Assembly (NCBI GenBank): GCA_959596495.1
Contig: CAUFXK010000005.1
Location: forward strand, 1-51,334
Direction of reading: 5' to 3'
Origin: an uncultured Collinsella sp.
GTDB taxonomy: Bacteria > Actinomycetota > Coriobacteriia > Coriobacteriales > Coriobacteriaceae
Length of the DNA: 51,334 bases
Shown here: piece after piece, positions 1-8,965 of the stretch
How the letters are laid out: every line of letters starts with the position of its first letter
Numbering within the stretch: position 1 is the stretch's first letter
Notes under the pieces: generated by a model
The model's database searches: none
What the model saw: the letters and a program-made list of their open reading frames with translations, nothing else
Told to the model about the DNA's origin: nothing
Program-made: the position numbers and the translations under genes

Positions 1-202
1 AAGACGGAAAGCACATTAAGTGCTTTCCTTTGCGTGCGGAACTCGCGACAAACTTAACCCCCGCCCCCAGCGCCGGAGACCCTCCCTGCCGTCACATTAT
101 TCAACCAGTTTTGCGGGCGTGCGCCGCTGCGCGGCTAGCCCGCGTGCTTCCCGGCGGGGTTGGTCTGATTGTTCTGGTTGGACTTCTTACTTTGGCTCAA
201 AG

Positions 203-237
203 AAAAACGGGAGATGCGTTGTGCATCCCCCGTTTTT
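203..237 (-). terminator. Rho-independent terminator of the phosphoesterase gene
   Basis: Arms 203-217 and 223-237 pair over 15 bp with one mismatch around a 5-base loop, and the minus-strand transcript ends in a T-run. It starts 8 bases after the phosphoesterase stop. The plus-strand copy also ends in a T-run, so it could work in both directions. Upstream, bases 7-27 form a small GAAAGCAC/GTGCTTTC hairpin; I see no gene in 1-202. Confidence 0.8.
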
Positions 238-244
238 GTTGCGG

Positions 245-712
245 TTACTCCAAGTCAATAAACTTGGTGCTTAGGATCTTGCCGTCTTTGACGAGCATTC
301 TGGCCATGGTGGGGCCTCGGGTGCCTCTGGGGTAGCTGGCGCTGCCTGGGTTGAGGACCAGGCAGCGGCCTACTTGGGCTTCTTTGGTTACGTGGGTGTG
401 ACCGTTGATGGCTACGTCTACGGATCCCACGGGCAAGTCTTCACGGTAGTGGGCTACGGCGAATTTGAGGCCTTCGTAGGTGAAGATGGCCAGACGGTCT
501 ACATCCGAGCCGTAGTCGCGGTAGTAGTCGTTATTTCCTAGGACCGCTCGCACGGGGGCGATGGTGCATAGATGCTCGTAATCCATCTCTGAGGTGAGGT
601 CTCCGGCGTGGATGATCAGATCTGCGCCCTTGAGCTCGTCCAGAAGCGCGGGCGAAAGATAGCCGTGGGTGTCCGAGATGATGTCGATGCGCTTGGCGCC
701 TGCACTGTTCAT
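245..712 (-). CDS. YfcE/MJ0936-type metallophosphoesterase
   Basis: A 155-residue cytosolic calcineurin-like phosphoesterase of the small YfcE/MJ0936 group, which hydrolyses phosphodiesters using two metal ions. All signature motifs are present: D14-x-H16, GD (37-38), GNND (59-62), a lone H88 and GHTH (104-107). The length is close to the family norm of 155-185. I chose the ATG at 712 because AGAAGGG lies 5 bases upstream; the reading frame continues 16 codons further but has no ribosome site there. It has its own terminator and is not tightly linked to its neighbours. The physiological substrate cannot be read from the sequence. Confidence 0.9.
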   Translation of the reverse strand: MNSAGAKRIDIISDTHGYLSPALLDELKGADLIIHAGDLTSEMDYEHLCTIAPVRAVLGNNDYYRDYGSDVDRLAIFTYEGLKFAVAHYREDLPVGSVDVAINGHTHVTKEAQVGRCLVLNPGSASYPRGTRGPTMARMLVKDGKILSTKFIDLE

Positions 713-748
713 GAGATCCCTTCTGCAAAACCGATTCGACGTATATAC

Positions 749-797
749 AAAAAGCCCCACGGCTCCGCAGACAATTGGTCTACAGGGCTGCGGGGCC
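749..797 (-). terminator. Terminator of the first LytTR operon
   Basis: On the minus strand GCCCC...GGGGC closes an imperfect GC-rich stem (754-797) followed directly by TTTTT (753-749). It lies just after the stop of the LytTR regulator and upstream of the phosphoesterase, so it separates the two transcription units. Confidence 0.65.
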
Positions 798-803
798 AGT
801 GTG

Positions 804-1520
804 CTAGAGGCTCAGGGCCTTCTTGAGCGGCACAACGCGGCGGCGCGAGACCGGCACGCGTTCGTCGACGCCCGTAATGCCCAGTTGGATAGCGCCCGAG
901 GGCACCGTCTCGACATCTGTGACGCACGCCAAGTTGACGATATAGCGGCGATGGACGCGAAAGAAGCCAAAGTCGCAAAGCTTGGCCTCGAACTGCGCCA
1001 GCGAAGTCGTCGATAGAAAACGATCATCGACGGTATAGATACAGGAGTAATCGTCCTTGGCCATGATGAAGCGAATGTCATCCACGGGAATGAGGACCTT
1101 ACGGCCGCCCTTTTCCACCGGAATGCGCTCGATGGTGGCTTTGCTGTCCGTGACGGGCTTGGCGCGCTGCATGACCTTCTCGATCGCGCGATCCAGGCGC
1201 GCCTCCTCAACCGGCTTCATTAGGTAATCGACGGCATCTACATCGAACGCCTCGACGGCATGATCGCTATACGCGGTCACAAACACAATCGCCGGCGGAT
1301 TCTTAAGCTTATGCAGTGCCTCGGCAAGCTGCAGACCGGAAGCACCGGGCATCGAGATATCGAGAAATACGACATCGACGCGGCTTTCCATCAACATCTC
1401 AATGGCGGAGCGGACGCTCGACGCCTCAGTGATCGTGCCGATCTTGCCCGTCTGCTCGAGCAAGAAGCGAAGTTCCGAACGGGCCGGGGCCTCATCATCC
1501 ACAATCATCGCACGCAGCAT
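804..1520 (-). CDS. LytTR response regulator (system 1)
   Basis: A 238-residue response regulator with an N-terminal receiver domain and a C-terminal LytTR DNA-binding domain. The acidic pocket is VDDE (7-10), the phosphoacceptor is D54 in FLDISMPG, and the conserved Thr and Lys appear in FVTAY and LMKP. The LytTR domain (about 135-235) has the typical FRVHRRYIVNL and VPVSRRR stretches. It lies 72 bases after its cognate LytS-type kinase, so signal transfer from that kinase is expected. The ATG at 1520 has AAAGG about 11 bases upstream; a TTG further upstream is possible. It is clearly paralogous to the regulator at 6690-7424. Target genes are not known; LytTR regulators often act on secretion, competence or cell-wall genes. 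Confidence 0.92.
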   Translation of the reverse strand: MLRAMIVDDEAPARSELRFLLEQTGKIGTITEASSVRSAIEMLMESRVDVVFLDISMPGASGLQLAEALHKLKNPPAIVFVTAYSDHAVEAFDVDAVDYLMKPVEEARLDRAIEKVMQRAKPVTDSKATIERIPVEKGGRKVLIPVDDIRFIMAKDDYSCIYTVDDRFLSTTSLAQFEAKLCDFGFFRVHRRYIVNLACVTDVETVPSGAIQLGITGVDERVPVSRRRVVPLKKALSL

Positions 1521-1592
1521 AGGGATTAAACCTTTCGTCAACAAACTACGCCGGGCATCCGCCGCTTGGCGTTGAGCCCATAGCCTTTTATT

Positions 1593-2936
1593 TTACTCTT
1601 GAATGTCAAAGATGCTCTCTGACAAATCAAGGTGCAGGAGCACTTTGGTGCCCTTGCCCGGCGCCGATTCGACGCGCGTATAAGAGTGCGGTCCATAAAA
1701 GCGATGGATGCGCTCAGAAATATTGTGCATGGCCACGCCGGCGCCGCCGCCTTGCGGGGAGCTGGCATCGGGGCGGGCGGAGCGCTCATCAAACAGCCTG
1801 GCGGCGGTGCCCTCGTCCATGCCCACGCCGTTGTCGGCCACGGCAATCAGGATTGCATCGTCGCCGTCTTGATGGACGGTCACATCGATCCGCAGGGCAT
1901 CGTCATCGCCCATGCCATGCCGCACGGCGTTCTCGACGATGGGCTGGATTACAAAAGCCGGGACCAATGTGTCCTCAACATCCTCGGAGACATCGAAGGT
2001 CGCCAGTACGCGGTCCTCGCCAAAGCGCGCCTTCTCAAACGTCAGGTAGCGCTTGGTCTGGGCAACCTCGCGCGAGACCGGGATAAGCGACCCCGAGTTG
2101 TCGAGCGTGGCGCGATAAAACGAGGAGAACTCGCGCAGTAGCTCGCGAGCGCGCAGCGGGTCGGTACGCGTAAACGACGCGATGGTGTTGAGCGTGTTAA
2201 ACAGAAAGTGCGGATTGATCTGTGCTTGCAGGGCACGAACCTCGGCGCGCGCCGTGAGCTCCTTTTGCACCTCGAGCTCGTGGATGGCGAGCTGCGTGGA
2301 TAGGATCTCGGCAAAACCCGAGGCGAGCGCATACTGGGTACGGTCGACGGCACGCGGGGTCTTGTAGTAGAACTTGAGCGTGCCGACGGTGCGGTCGCCC
2401 ACCTTGATGGGCGCGATGATACCGGCGGGGACATGGTTGTGCGAACCGTCCGAACCCACCACGTCCACCACGCGGTTGAACGACTGGACGATACCGTGCT
2501 CAATGACATAGCGCGTGGCAAGCGTGTGAATGGGCGAATCGGGCAGCAGCTTTTCCTCGAACTCGCCCGCGCAGGCCAGCACGTTGCCCTCATCGGTGAT
2601 GGCAACGGTCATGGCACGTGTCTCGGGCAGGATACGCCGGCACACCAAAAGCGCCGATTCCTGCGTCAGACCGCCCTTAATGTCCTCGAGCATGGCCGAG
2701 GCAACCGAGAGCGTCTCCTCGGTGTACTGGGAGCGTACCGAATCGGGATTGAGCGTCAAAAAGATAAAGATGCACAGGAAGATGCACAGCAACGCACAGG
2801 CAATCACCGTGGCAATCGGCTCAATGCCAGTCGCCAGGGCAAAGATAAAGTACGCCAACACGCAAACGGCGCAGACAACGGCGATGATGCGAAAGATTGA
2901 AATTGAATTATCGCGCTGGGCGCGGCGGTCGATCAT
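1593..2936 (-). CDS. LytS-type membrane sensor histidine kinase (system 1)
   Basis: A 447-residue sensor kinase of the HisKA_7TMR/LytS class (Pfam His_kinase, HATPase_c). Two membrane helices (about 13-35 and 40-62) are followed by a GAF-like region (about 95-215), a coiled linker, the phospho-acceptor box NPHFLFN (H243), the N box around N336 (IVENAVRHG) and the G1 box DNGVGM. The two helices are joined by a short segment with almost no outside domain, so sensing may occur in the membrane or in the cytosolic GAF region. The start overlaps the glycosyltransferase stop as ATGA, so translation is coupled to that gene. The regulator at 804-1520 follows. Confidence 0.92.
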   Translation of the reverse strand: MIDRRAQRDNSISIFRIIAVVCAVCVLAYFIFALATGIEPIATVIACALLCIFLCIFIFLTLNPDSVRSQYTEETLSVASAMLEDIKGGLTQESALLVCRRILPETRAMTVAITDEGNVLACAGEFEEKLLPDSPIHTLATRYVIEHGIVQSFNRVVDVVGSDGSHNHVPAGIIAPIKVGDRTVGTLKFYYKTPRAVDRTQYALASGFAEILSTQLAIHELEVQKELTARAEVRALQAQINPHFLFNTLNTIASFTRTDPLRARELLREFSSFYRATLDNSGSLIPVSREVAQTKRYLTFEKARFGEDRVLATFDVSEDVEDTLVPAFVIQPIVENAVRHGMGDDDALRIDVTVHQDGDDAILIAVADNGVGMDEGTAARLFDERSARPDASSPQGGGAGVAMHNISERIHRFYGPHSYTRVESAPGKGTKVLLHLDLSESIFDIQE

Positions 2937-4120
2937 TCAGCCCCCTCCAGGATGCTAATCAGTTGTGCGTCGCGCCAGAGTTCGTCCATAATCTTGGGCC
3001 AGAAACTCTGAAAACGCAGGTAGCTTGCGGCGTTTTGGCGGGCATAGGTCTTGGCCTCGTCAATACCGTGACGCCAGATGCGCAGATACCCCTCGTGCTC
3101 GCGGGTAAACATGCTGCGGACCATGGCGGTCTTGCGCACGCGGTCGTCGAGCTCGCGCGAGATCCACGGACCCGGATAGGGCATGAGTGATGCGGCCGTA
3201 ACCGGAATGAGCTCCTTTTGGTGTGCGGCGAACGTCAGCTTGGCCCGCTCGTAGTACCAACGGTACACGTCCTGCATAAAGCGCGGCGAGCGTTTCTCGG
3301 ACTCGGGCGGCAGGTGGCGCACGGTCCACTCGTTATCGAACCACACGTCATAGCCGAACATGCGCATGTTAAACAGGTAGTCCAGATCCTCGCCGCGGGT
3401 GATAAACGGGTCGAAGGCCACGCGCGTAAAGGCGCGGGCGTGCAGGGCCATCAGGCCGCCGCACACGTAATTGGAGCGCGAGATGCGGGTGCCCGAGAGC
3501 GCCTTTTTCATCCAGCGATTAAACTCGATGCGCTTGGTCCACCAGCGATGGCAAATGCCCGCTTTGTCCGTGGGAGCGAGCGGCGACCCGTCGCGATCGT
3601 AAAAGTATCCGCTCTTGACTAAAATCGGCAGGCCCTGACGCGTCTGTTGGCCCAGCGCATAGGTCGCACGCTTCATAAAGTCGGCGTCGATGACAGTCTC
3701 ATCGTCATCCAAAAAGATAACCGCGTCATGCCCCAGCACCGCGGCGCAGGCCAGCCCCATGTTGCGGATGGCACCGTAGCCTCGCAGGCTCACGCACTCG
3801 CCCGAACCCTTGGGCGCGATCTGAGCACCCCGGTCTGCGATGCGCGAGGCCTGGGTGTTGGTGACAACGGTGACCTTGAGCGTGGGATGCGCGTCGACAA
3901 TCTCGTGCACGCGCAGCGACACATCGGCTGTGGCAGAAACGGGACAGACCACCAAAAGGATGATGCGCGGGATGTCGCGCACCTGCTCAAGCGAGGCCAG
4001 GCAGCGGTCGAGTTCGGGATTGTCGGCGTTGAGTCGTGTCGAATGGTCATAGGTGCCAGGGGCGTTTGCGCGAGCGTCATCGCCCGCCCAATACGTTGGA
4101 ATCACGACCGTGGCGTTCAT
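2933..4120 (-). CDS. Family 2-like glycosyltransferase
   Basis: A 395-residue GT-A fold glycosyltransferase. The N-terminus ATVVIPTYW is the usual nucleotide-sugar entry strand, LDDDE (about 136-140) is the metal-binding DxD-type motif, and TRGEDLDYLF resembles the catalytic ED motif seen in family 2 enzymes. There is no membrane helix, so it probably works at the inner face of the membrane. A GGGAGG site sits 8 bases before the ATG. Its stop overlaps the start of the LytS kinase, a tight link that suggests the two-component system and the sugar transfer act in one surface-related process. Donor and acceptor are unknown. Confidence 0.85.
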   Translation of the reverse strand: MNATVVIPTYWAGDDARANAPGTYDHSTRLNADNPELDRCLASLEQVRDIPRIILLVVCPVSATADVSLRVHEIVDAHPTLKVTVVTNTQASRIADRGAQIAPKGSGECVSLRGYGAIRNMGLACAAVLGHDAVIFLDDDETVIDADFMKRATYALGQQTRQGLPILVKSGYFYDRDGSPLAPTDKAGICHRWWTKRIEFNRWMKKALSGTRISRSNYVCGGLMALHARAFTRVAFDPFITRGEDLDYLFNMRMFGYDVWFDNEWTVRHLPPESEKRSPRFMQDVYRWYYERAKLTFAAHQKELIPVTAASLMPYPGPWISRELDDRVRKTAMVRSMFTREHEGYLRIWRHGIDEAKTYARQNAASYLRFQSFWPKIMDELWRDAQLISILEGAE

Positions 4121-4141
4121 GCCTTACCCTCCCTGCAACAC

Positions 4142-4177
4142 AAAAACGGGACGCCGCCAAACACAGGCGACGCCCCG
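4142..4177 (-). terminator. Terminator after the MFS gene
   Basis: Minus-strand GC-rich stem (arms 4166-4177 and 4147-4158, two mismatched or wobble pairs) followed by TTTTTG. It lies between the MFS transporter stop (4292) and the glycosyltransferase start (4120). Confidence 0.7.
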
Positions 4178-4291
4178 CGACCTAGCTGACTCCATCATAC
4201 CCACTTGGGCTAGTCATTGTTCGAAAGTCAGAATGTTTATTGCGGATAACCCCAAAAGAGTATCGCGGCGGACGCAATTACCGGCAAGTTC

Positions 4292-5551
4292 CTATGCGGC
4301 CTGCTCTGCCGTCTGAGACATGCGGGACAGACGGACCAGCAGCACAAAGCCCACCACCAGCAGCACGCCGATAGACAGGACGCCCAGCGAGGGGTTGCCG
4401 GTCAGCGAGGTGACGACCGACACCAAGAAGGTGCCCATAACACTTGCATAGCGGCCAAAGATATCAAAGAAACCGTAGTACTCGTTGGACTTTTCCTTGG
4501 GAATAATGCGGCCGAAGTAGCTGCGGCTCAGCGCCTGCACGCCGCCTTGGAACAGGCCGACCAAAATGGCAAGCACCCAAAACTCAAAGGCGGTCTTGAG
4601 GAAGAACGCGGCAAAGAGCACGATGCCCATATAGGCGGCGACGGCCACCAGGATCATATTGAGCGTGCCCACGCGACCGGCAAGCTTGCCGTAGATAATG
4701 GCGGACGGGAAGGCCACAAACTGCGTAACGAGCAGAGCCAGCACCAGTTGGGTCGAGTCGATGCCCAAAGCCGATCCATAGCTGGTTGCCATGGAAATGA
4801 CCGTGTGCACACCGTCGATGTAGAAGAAGAACGCGATCATGTAGACCAGCACGGTCTTGTTGTGGGCAATCTCGCGCATGGTGTGTCCGACCTCGGAGAA
4901 CACGCCGCCCACGATGTGGCCGATGGTGTCCTCGGGACCACGCTCGCGACCGTACTTTTGCTTATAGGTGCGAATGAGCGGCAGGGTAAAGATGAGCCAC
5001 CAGGCACCAGTGATGACAAACGACAGACGCGTTGCCAGCATGGTGGGGACGCCAAGAGCGGGACCACCCATGATAAGCGCCAGGCAGATGATGAACGGCA
5101 CAGTGGAACCGATGTAGCCCCAGGCATAGCCCGAGCTGGACACGACGTCCATGCGCTCGTCGGTGGTAATGTCGGGCAGCATGGCGTCGTAGAACGTCAT
5201 AGAAGAGTTAAGGCCGATGGTGCACAGCACGTACACGGCCAAAAATGCCATGGCGGACATTGGGATAGCCTGCGCCAGGCAAAGAACCAGGCCCGTGAGG
5301 AAGAAGCCCAAGAAGAACTTGATCTTGTTGCCGGCGTAATCGGCAAGCGCGCCCAGAATGGGCATGAGCATGGCAATGACCAGCGAGGCAATCGTCTGCG
5401 CGTTGCCCCAAGCGACCACCAGGTCTGCCGAGGAAGCACCGGTATTGATGGCGTTAAAGTAGATGGGCACCACCGAGGTATTGAGCAGCACGAGGGCCGA
5501 GTTTCCCACATCGTACATGACCCAGTTACGCTCGAGCTTGGTGTATTTCAT
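4292..5551 (-). CDS. MFS transporter, UMF1/Atg22-like
   Basis: A 419-residue polytopic membrane protein with about 12 predicted helices. The segments FFFYIDGVHTVISMA and PKEKSNEYYGFFDIFGRY are typical of the UMF1 (Atg22-like, YxiO) branch of the major facilitator superfamily; the N-terminal YDVGNSA segment also fits. Members are proposed effluxers of amino acids or other small solutes, but I cannot assign a substrate. GAAGGG lies about 9 bases before the ATG. It is a single-gene unit ending in the hairpin at 4142-4177. The spacer 4178-4291 holds a CTAGTCATT string (4210-4218) that resembles the ends of repeats elsewhere in this window. Confidence 0.88.
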   Translation of the reverse strand: MKYTKLERNWVMYDVGNSALVLLNTSVVPIYFNAINTGASSADLVVAWGNAQTIASLVIAMLMPILGALADYAGNKIKFFLGFFLTGLVLCLAQAIPMSAMAFLAVYVLCTIGLNSSMTFYDAMLPDITTDERMDVVSSSGYAWGYIGSTVPFIICLALIMGGPALGVPTMLATRLSFVITGAWWLIFTLPLIRTYKQKYGRERGPEDTIGHIVGGVFSEVGHTMREIAHNKTVLVYMIAFFFYIDGVHTVISMATSYGSALGIDSTQLVLALLVTQFVAFPSAIIYGKLAGRVGTLNMILVAVAAYMGIVLFAAFFLKTAFEFWVLAILVGLFQGGVQALSRSYFGRIIPKEKSNEYYGFFDIFGRYASVMGTFLVSVVTSLTGNPSLGVLSIGVLLVVGFVLLVRLSRMSQTAEQAA

Positions 5552-5652
5552 GGACAGGGACCCTTCGTATTCGCCCGATATGCAGCTAGTTCATCGTACC
5601 CCAATTGTCCAGAAGCACCGGTAAGGATTCGGCAAAGGGGCACGCGCGGGCC

Positions 5653-6597
5653 CTATTCCTCGCGGTCGAACTCCTCATCGGCATCGAGCACGCGACCGCT
5701 GTAGTTGACGTGACTGGTCACGGCCTCCATGTCACCGGTCTCGATAAAACGCGCGACCGTGCACTCGTAATCGACCAGCGCGCGATCAAAGACCTCGGGG
5801 AAACTCTCGTTCGAGACCTCATCGGTAAAGGGATTCTTCCATGTCAGATGGCCCAGGTTACCGGTGCGCTCGGGCAGCTCCGTCGTCACGCGATGAGCAA
5901 GGCCGTCGAGCAGCGAGTAGTCATGCACCAAGCCCTCAACCAGGGCAATCGCGCGCGTCTTTACCGAGCCGGCCGGCTCAATGGTGCGATAGAGCATCTG
6001 CATGTCCGAGGCGGCGCCGGCGTACTCCCCCGCCGGGATGTCGATACCGTACACGCGCCCGGCGATGTAGCTCATCAGCACGCCGGCCACACGGTTGATG
6101 CGGTCGGTGGTGACGATCTCGCCCGCCGGCGGATAATCCTCGACCGTGGCACCGTCGCGCTTGAGCTGTAGCATCAGCACGTCCAGATCGCTTTCGAGCA
6201 CGGCGTGAACTTGGCTGCCCGAAGCCTCGAGCTCGGGATCGGAATCTACAATGCCAAACTGCTGCTCGTAGACAAAGGGGTGGGCATTGCGGTCGAGTAC
6301 ATAGTGAGACAGCAGGCCCAGCGCAAAGGCGCGGCCCAGATTGGCGTCGCGCGGCTGCAGGTGCGACACGCCGTCGCGCAGGCACGAGAACTGGCGCGAC
6401 ATGCGCGAGCGGTGCATGACCTGAGCAAGCGACGTGCAGTCGGAAACGCGCGGCGTGAGCATGTGGAAGAAAAACGGGTCGGGACCTTGGTTTCCCAGGA
6501 TAAAGGCGATGCGTTCCTCGTCGGACGTGATAACGCCCTGCGGAAGACGGTCGATGCTTTCCTCGCCAAACAGATGATGCGTAATGAGCGCGGGCAT
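5653..6597 (-). CDS. Zinc-dependent phospholipase C-like protein
   Basis: A 314-residue protein matching the zinc-dependent phospholipase C fold (Pfam PF00882). The N-terminus MPALITHHLFG, the GNQGPDPFFFH stretch and LLSHYVLDRNAHPF carry the clustered His/Asp residues that bind zinc in that fold. There is no signal peptide, so unlike clostridial alpha-toxins it appears cytosolic, as is common for this group in Firmicutes and Actinobacteria. The ATG at 6597 was chosen over an upstream start because GAAAGG lies 7 bases before it. The true substrate is unknown; calling it a phospholipase is by fold only. Confidence 0.82.
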   Translation of the reverse strand: MPALITHHLFGEESIDRLPQGVITSDEERIAFILGNQGPDPFFFHMLTPRVSDCTSLAQVMHRSRMSRQFSCLRDGVSHLQPRDANLGRAFALGLLSHYVLDRNAHPFVYEQQFGIVDSDPELEASGSQVHAVLESDLDVLMLQLKRDGATVEDYPPAGEIVTTDRINRVAGVLMSYIAGRVYGIDIPAGEYAGAASDMQMLYRTIEPAGSVKTRAIALVEGLVHDYSLLDGLAHRVTTELPERTGNLGHLTWKNPFTDEVSNESFPEVFDRALVDYECTVARFIETGDMEAVTSHVNYSGRVLDADEEFDREE

Positions 6598-6689
6598 AAT
6601 GATCCTTTCGATTTCATTCGATGTCACCCATTATGCCCACCGCACGGTCACGCCAAACCTGCGGCGGCAAACGATGGCATGCAGGCTGC

Positions 6690-7424
6690 CTACGCAAGCC
6701 CCAAATGCGCCTTGACCTCGGCAGCGCGGCGACGGGACACAGGCACCGTCGAGGTTACGCGATCGAGCCTGAGCTCCATAAGACCCGTGGAACCGATCTC
6801 GACATTATGCACGTCTTCCAAATTGACCAGATAACTGCGGTGGACACGGATAAAACCCTCGGAAGCCAAGCGCCGCTCGAGCGAGGAAATCGACTCATTG
6901 ATCAGGTATGTTCCCTCGGCGCAGACAGCGTTGCAAAAATCGGTACGCGCCTCAAAGTAGCAGACATCCGCCACGGGAATGAACACCTTTTTGCCCCCGC
7001 GATCCACCGTCAGGCGCAAAGGCTGGCGCGGAGCATGGACGACACGGCGAGCGCCCAGGGCGGTCTCGATCTTGTCGAGCGCCTTTGACAAGCGGGCATC
7101 CTCGACCGGTTTGACGATGTAATCGACAGCATCGAGGTTATAGGCATCAGCCGCATACTCGGCAAATGCCGTCACAAACACCACGATTGGCGGCGTCTTT
7201 AGGTTCTGCAGCGTCTCGGCAAGCTCAATTCCCGAGCGACCGGGCATGGTAATGTCTAAAAACAGCACGTCGGGCTTGTTCGACAGAATCGACTCCACGG
7301 CTTCGGTGACATTGCCCGCCTCGGCAATCTGACCCACACGCGTATCCTTTTCCAACAGATAGCGTAGCTCAGCCCTAATCGGGGGCTCGTCATCAACCAC
7401 CAGGATGTTCCAGCCTTCGGACAT
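6690..7424 (-). CDS. LytTR response regulator (system 2)
   Basis: A 244-residue receiver plus LytTR protein. VVDDE (9-13) and D57 (FLDITMPG) form the receiver site; the LytTR half (about 135-240) contains FIRVHRSYLVNL and VPVSRRR. It begins 38 bases after the stop of the kinase at 7463-8854 with GAGGGG as ribosome site, so the pair is co-transcribed. It is paralogous to the regulator at 804-1520 along its full length; both pairs are arranged kinase then regulator, so one probably arose from the other by duplication and the DNA between was acquired or rearranged later. Confidence 0.92.
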   Translation of the reverse strand: MSEGWNILVVDDEPPIRAELRYLLEKDTRVGQIAEAGNVTEAVESILSNKPDVLFLDITMPGRSGIELAETLQNLKTPPIVVFVTAFAEYAADAYNLDAVDYIVKPVEDARLSKALDKIETALGARRVVHAPRQPLRLTVDRGGKKVFIPVADVCYFEARTDFCNAVCAEGTYLINESISSLERRLASEGFIRVHRSYLVNLEDVHNVEIGSTGLMELRLDRVTSTVPVSRRRAAEVKAHLGLA

Positions 7425-7462
7425 ATGCGCTTCCCCTCTTTTTCTCTCAATCCAACCGCGTG

Positions 7463-8854
7463 CTACACCGTTAGCGGCGCCGGCTCATGCGGCTCGCCGT
7501 TCAACTCTACGATGACCTGCGTCCCCACGTCCTCCTGGGACTCCACGCGCATGCCGGAATCTTCTCCGTAAAAGAAATGAATGCGCTGAAGCACGTTGAA
7601 GAGCGCCAGGCCGCAACCTCGCTTGATGGAGCCGTCGGCGGTAATGCTCTCGGACTCCTCTCGGCGATGCTGCTCAAACAGATGCGCGCAGACTTCTTCG
7701 CTCATACCGATGCCGTCATCTTCGACGATGATCTCCAGACCGTCATCGGTCTCGAAAGCCCTAACACGAATAGAAAGCGGCTCGGTCTCGCGCTGCGCGT
7801 GCTTGATGCAGTTTTCGAGCAGCGGCTGCAAGATAAACGGCGGCACCATGCTGTCGCGCACCTCAAAGTCGATATCGACCGAGACGCGCAGACGGCCGTC
7901 GCCATACCGGGCCTGCATAAGGTTGATGTAACGAGTGCCCTGTTCCACCTCGTGCTCGAGCGTTGTGAGGGTATCGGAATCGGACAGTGTCTGACGGTAG
8001 TAATTGGAAAAGTCGATGAGCAGCGACCTGGCCTTGTCCGGCTCGGTACGCACGAGCGACACGATGGTGCTGATGGTGTTAAACAGAAAATGAGGATCGA
8101 CCTGCGATTGCAAGGCGCGCAGCTCCACGCGAGCTGTAAGCTCGTCCTGGCGCTCGAGCTCAAAGCTCGCAAGCTGCGTGGAAATGAGGTCGGCAAAGCC
8201 CGAGGCAAGCGCCGTCTGGCGCATATCGATGCTGCTCAGACGGGGATAATACAGCTCAAGCGTGCCCACGCAATGCCCGCGCACGGTAAGCGGTGCGACA
8301 ATGCCGGCGCGCAGGCGCGGAAAGTAGCCACCCGTCTCATTGGAAGCGTCACGCGAAAACACGCTCTGCTCGCCGGACTCGATCACGTTGAGCGTGGTCT
8401 TGAGCACAACCGGGGTGCCGGCAGGGCACTTTGCCGAGTCCTCGCCCCAGCTTGCCAACACCTGTTTGCCATCGGTAAAGCAGATGGCAGAGGCGATGGT
8501 CTCGGACAGGATAATTTTAGAGGCGCCCAGGGCCGCTTCGGGCGTAAGGCCGCGCGACGTGTAGGCGAATATTTTTGATGCGATGGCGAGCGTACGGTCG
8601 GTTGCGCTCGATGTGAGGTCGTCGGGGACCACAAAGACATACGAGAAAAAGAAGCACAGCATGACCAGGCCGGCAATAACGACAACGCCCGGAACGGGAT
8701 TGGGATTATCGGTTAAATCCCAGATAAGCAGTAGGATAAGCGCCGGAACGACAATACCGAGCAGGATGGCCTGAACCACATGCTGGGCCGTACGAAAGAC
8801 CTTGGTAGAGTTGTAGCTCTTGCCCAGAATCAGCCTGTTTAAATCCACCGTCAT
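7463..8854 (-). CDS. LytS-type membrane sensor histidine kinase (system 2)
   Basis: A 463-residue kinase with two membrane helices (about 28-47 and 56-77), a GAF-like region (about 105-225), the phospho-acceptor box and a C-terminal ATPase domain (N348 in LLENCIKH, DDGIGM at 379-384). The acceptor box reads DPHFLFN (H255) instead of the usual NPHFLFN, and the G1 box reads DDGIGM rather than DNGVGM; both changes keep the essential His, Asp and Gly. It shares domain order and many residues with the kinase at 1593-2936. It heads the two-gene unit with the regulator at 6690-7424. Confidence 0.92.
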   Translation of the reverse strand: MTVDLNRLILGKSYNSTKVFRTAQHVVQAILLGIVVPALILLLIWDLTDNPNPVPGVVVIAGLVMLCFFFSYVFVVPDDLTSSATDRTLAIASKIFAYTSRGLTPEAALGASKIILSETIASAICFTDGKQVLASWGEDSAKCPAGTPVVLKTTLNVIESGEQSVFSRDASNETGGYFPRLRAGIVAPLTVRGHCVGTLELYYPRLSSIDMRQTALASGFADLISTQLASFELERQDELTARVELRALQSQVDPHFLFNTISTIVSLVRTEPDKARSLLIDFSNYYRQTLSDSDTLTTLEHEVEQGTRYINLMQARYGDGRLRVSVDIDFEVRDSMVPPFILQPLLENCIKHAQRETEPLSIRVRAFETDDGLEIIVEDDGIGMSEEVCAHLFEQHRREESESITADGSIKRGCGLALFNVLQRIHFFYGEDSGMRVESQEDVGTQVIVELNGEPHEPAPLTV

Positions 8855-8886
8855 CCCCTCTTGTCCTTAGCACCCATAGCAATAAA

Positions 8887-8906
8887 GAGGGCCGCAAGCG
8901 ACCCTC
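8887..8906 (-). terminator. Hairpin after the amidohydrolase
   Basis: GAGGGTCGC/GCGGCCCTC (minus strand, one mismatch, short loop) followed by TTTATT. It lies between the amidohydrolase stop (8966) and the start of the kinase at 8854. Confidence 0.6.
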
Positions 8907-8965
8907 TCCATTGCATTATGCAATCAAAAACTGTGTTTTACATCAAGCCATCGACAAACGGTATC

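Noticed and set aside
1..202. Small plus-strand open frames at the left edge
   Set aside because: They run through a terminator and into the antisense of the phosphoesterase gene, with no ribosome site or recognisable product.
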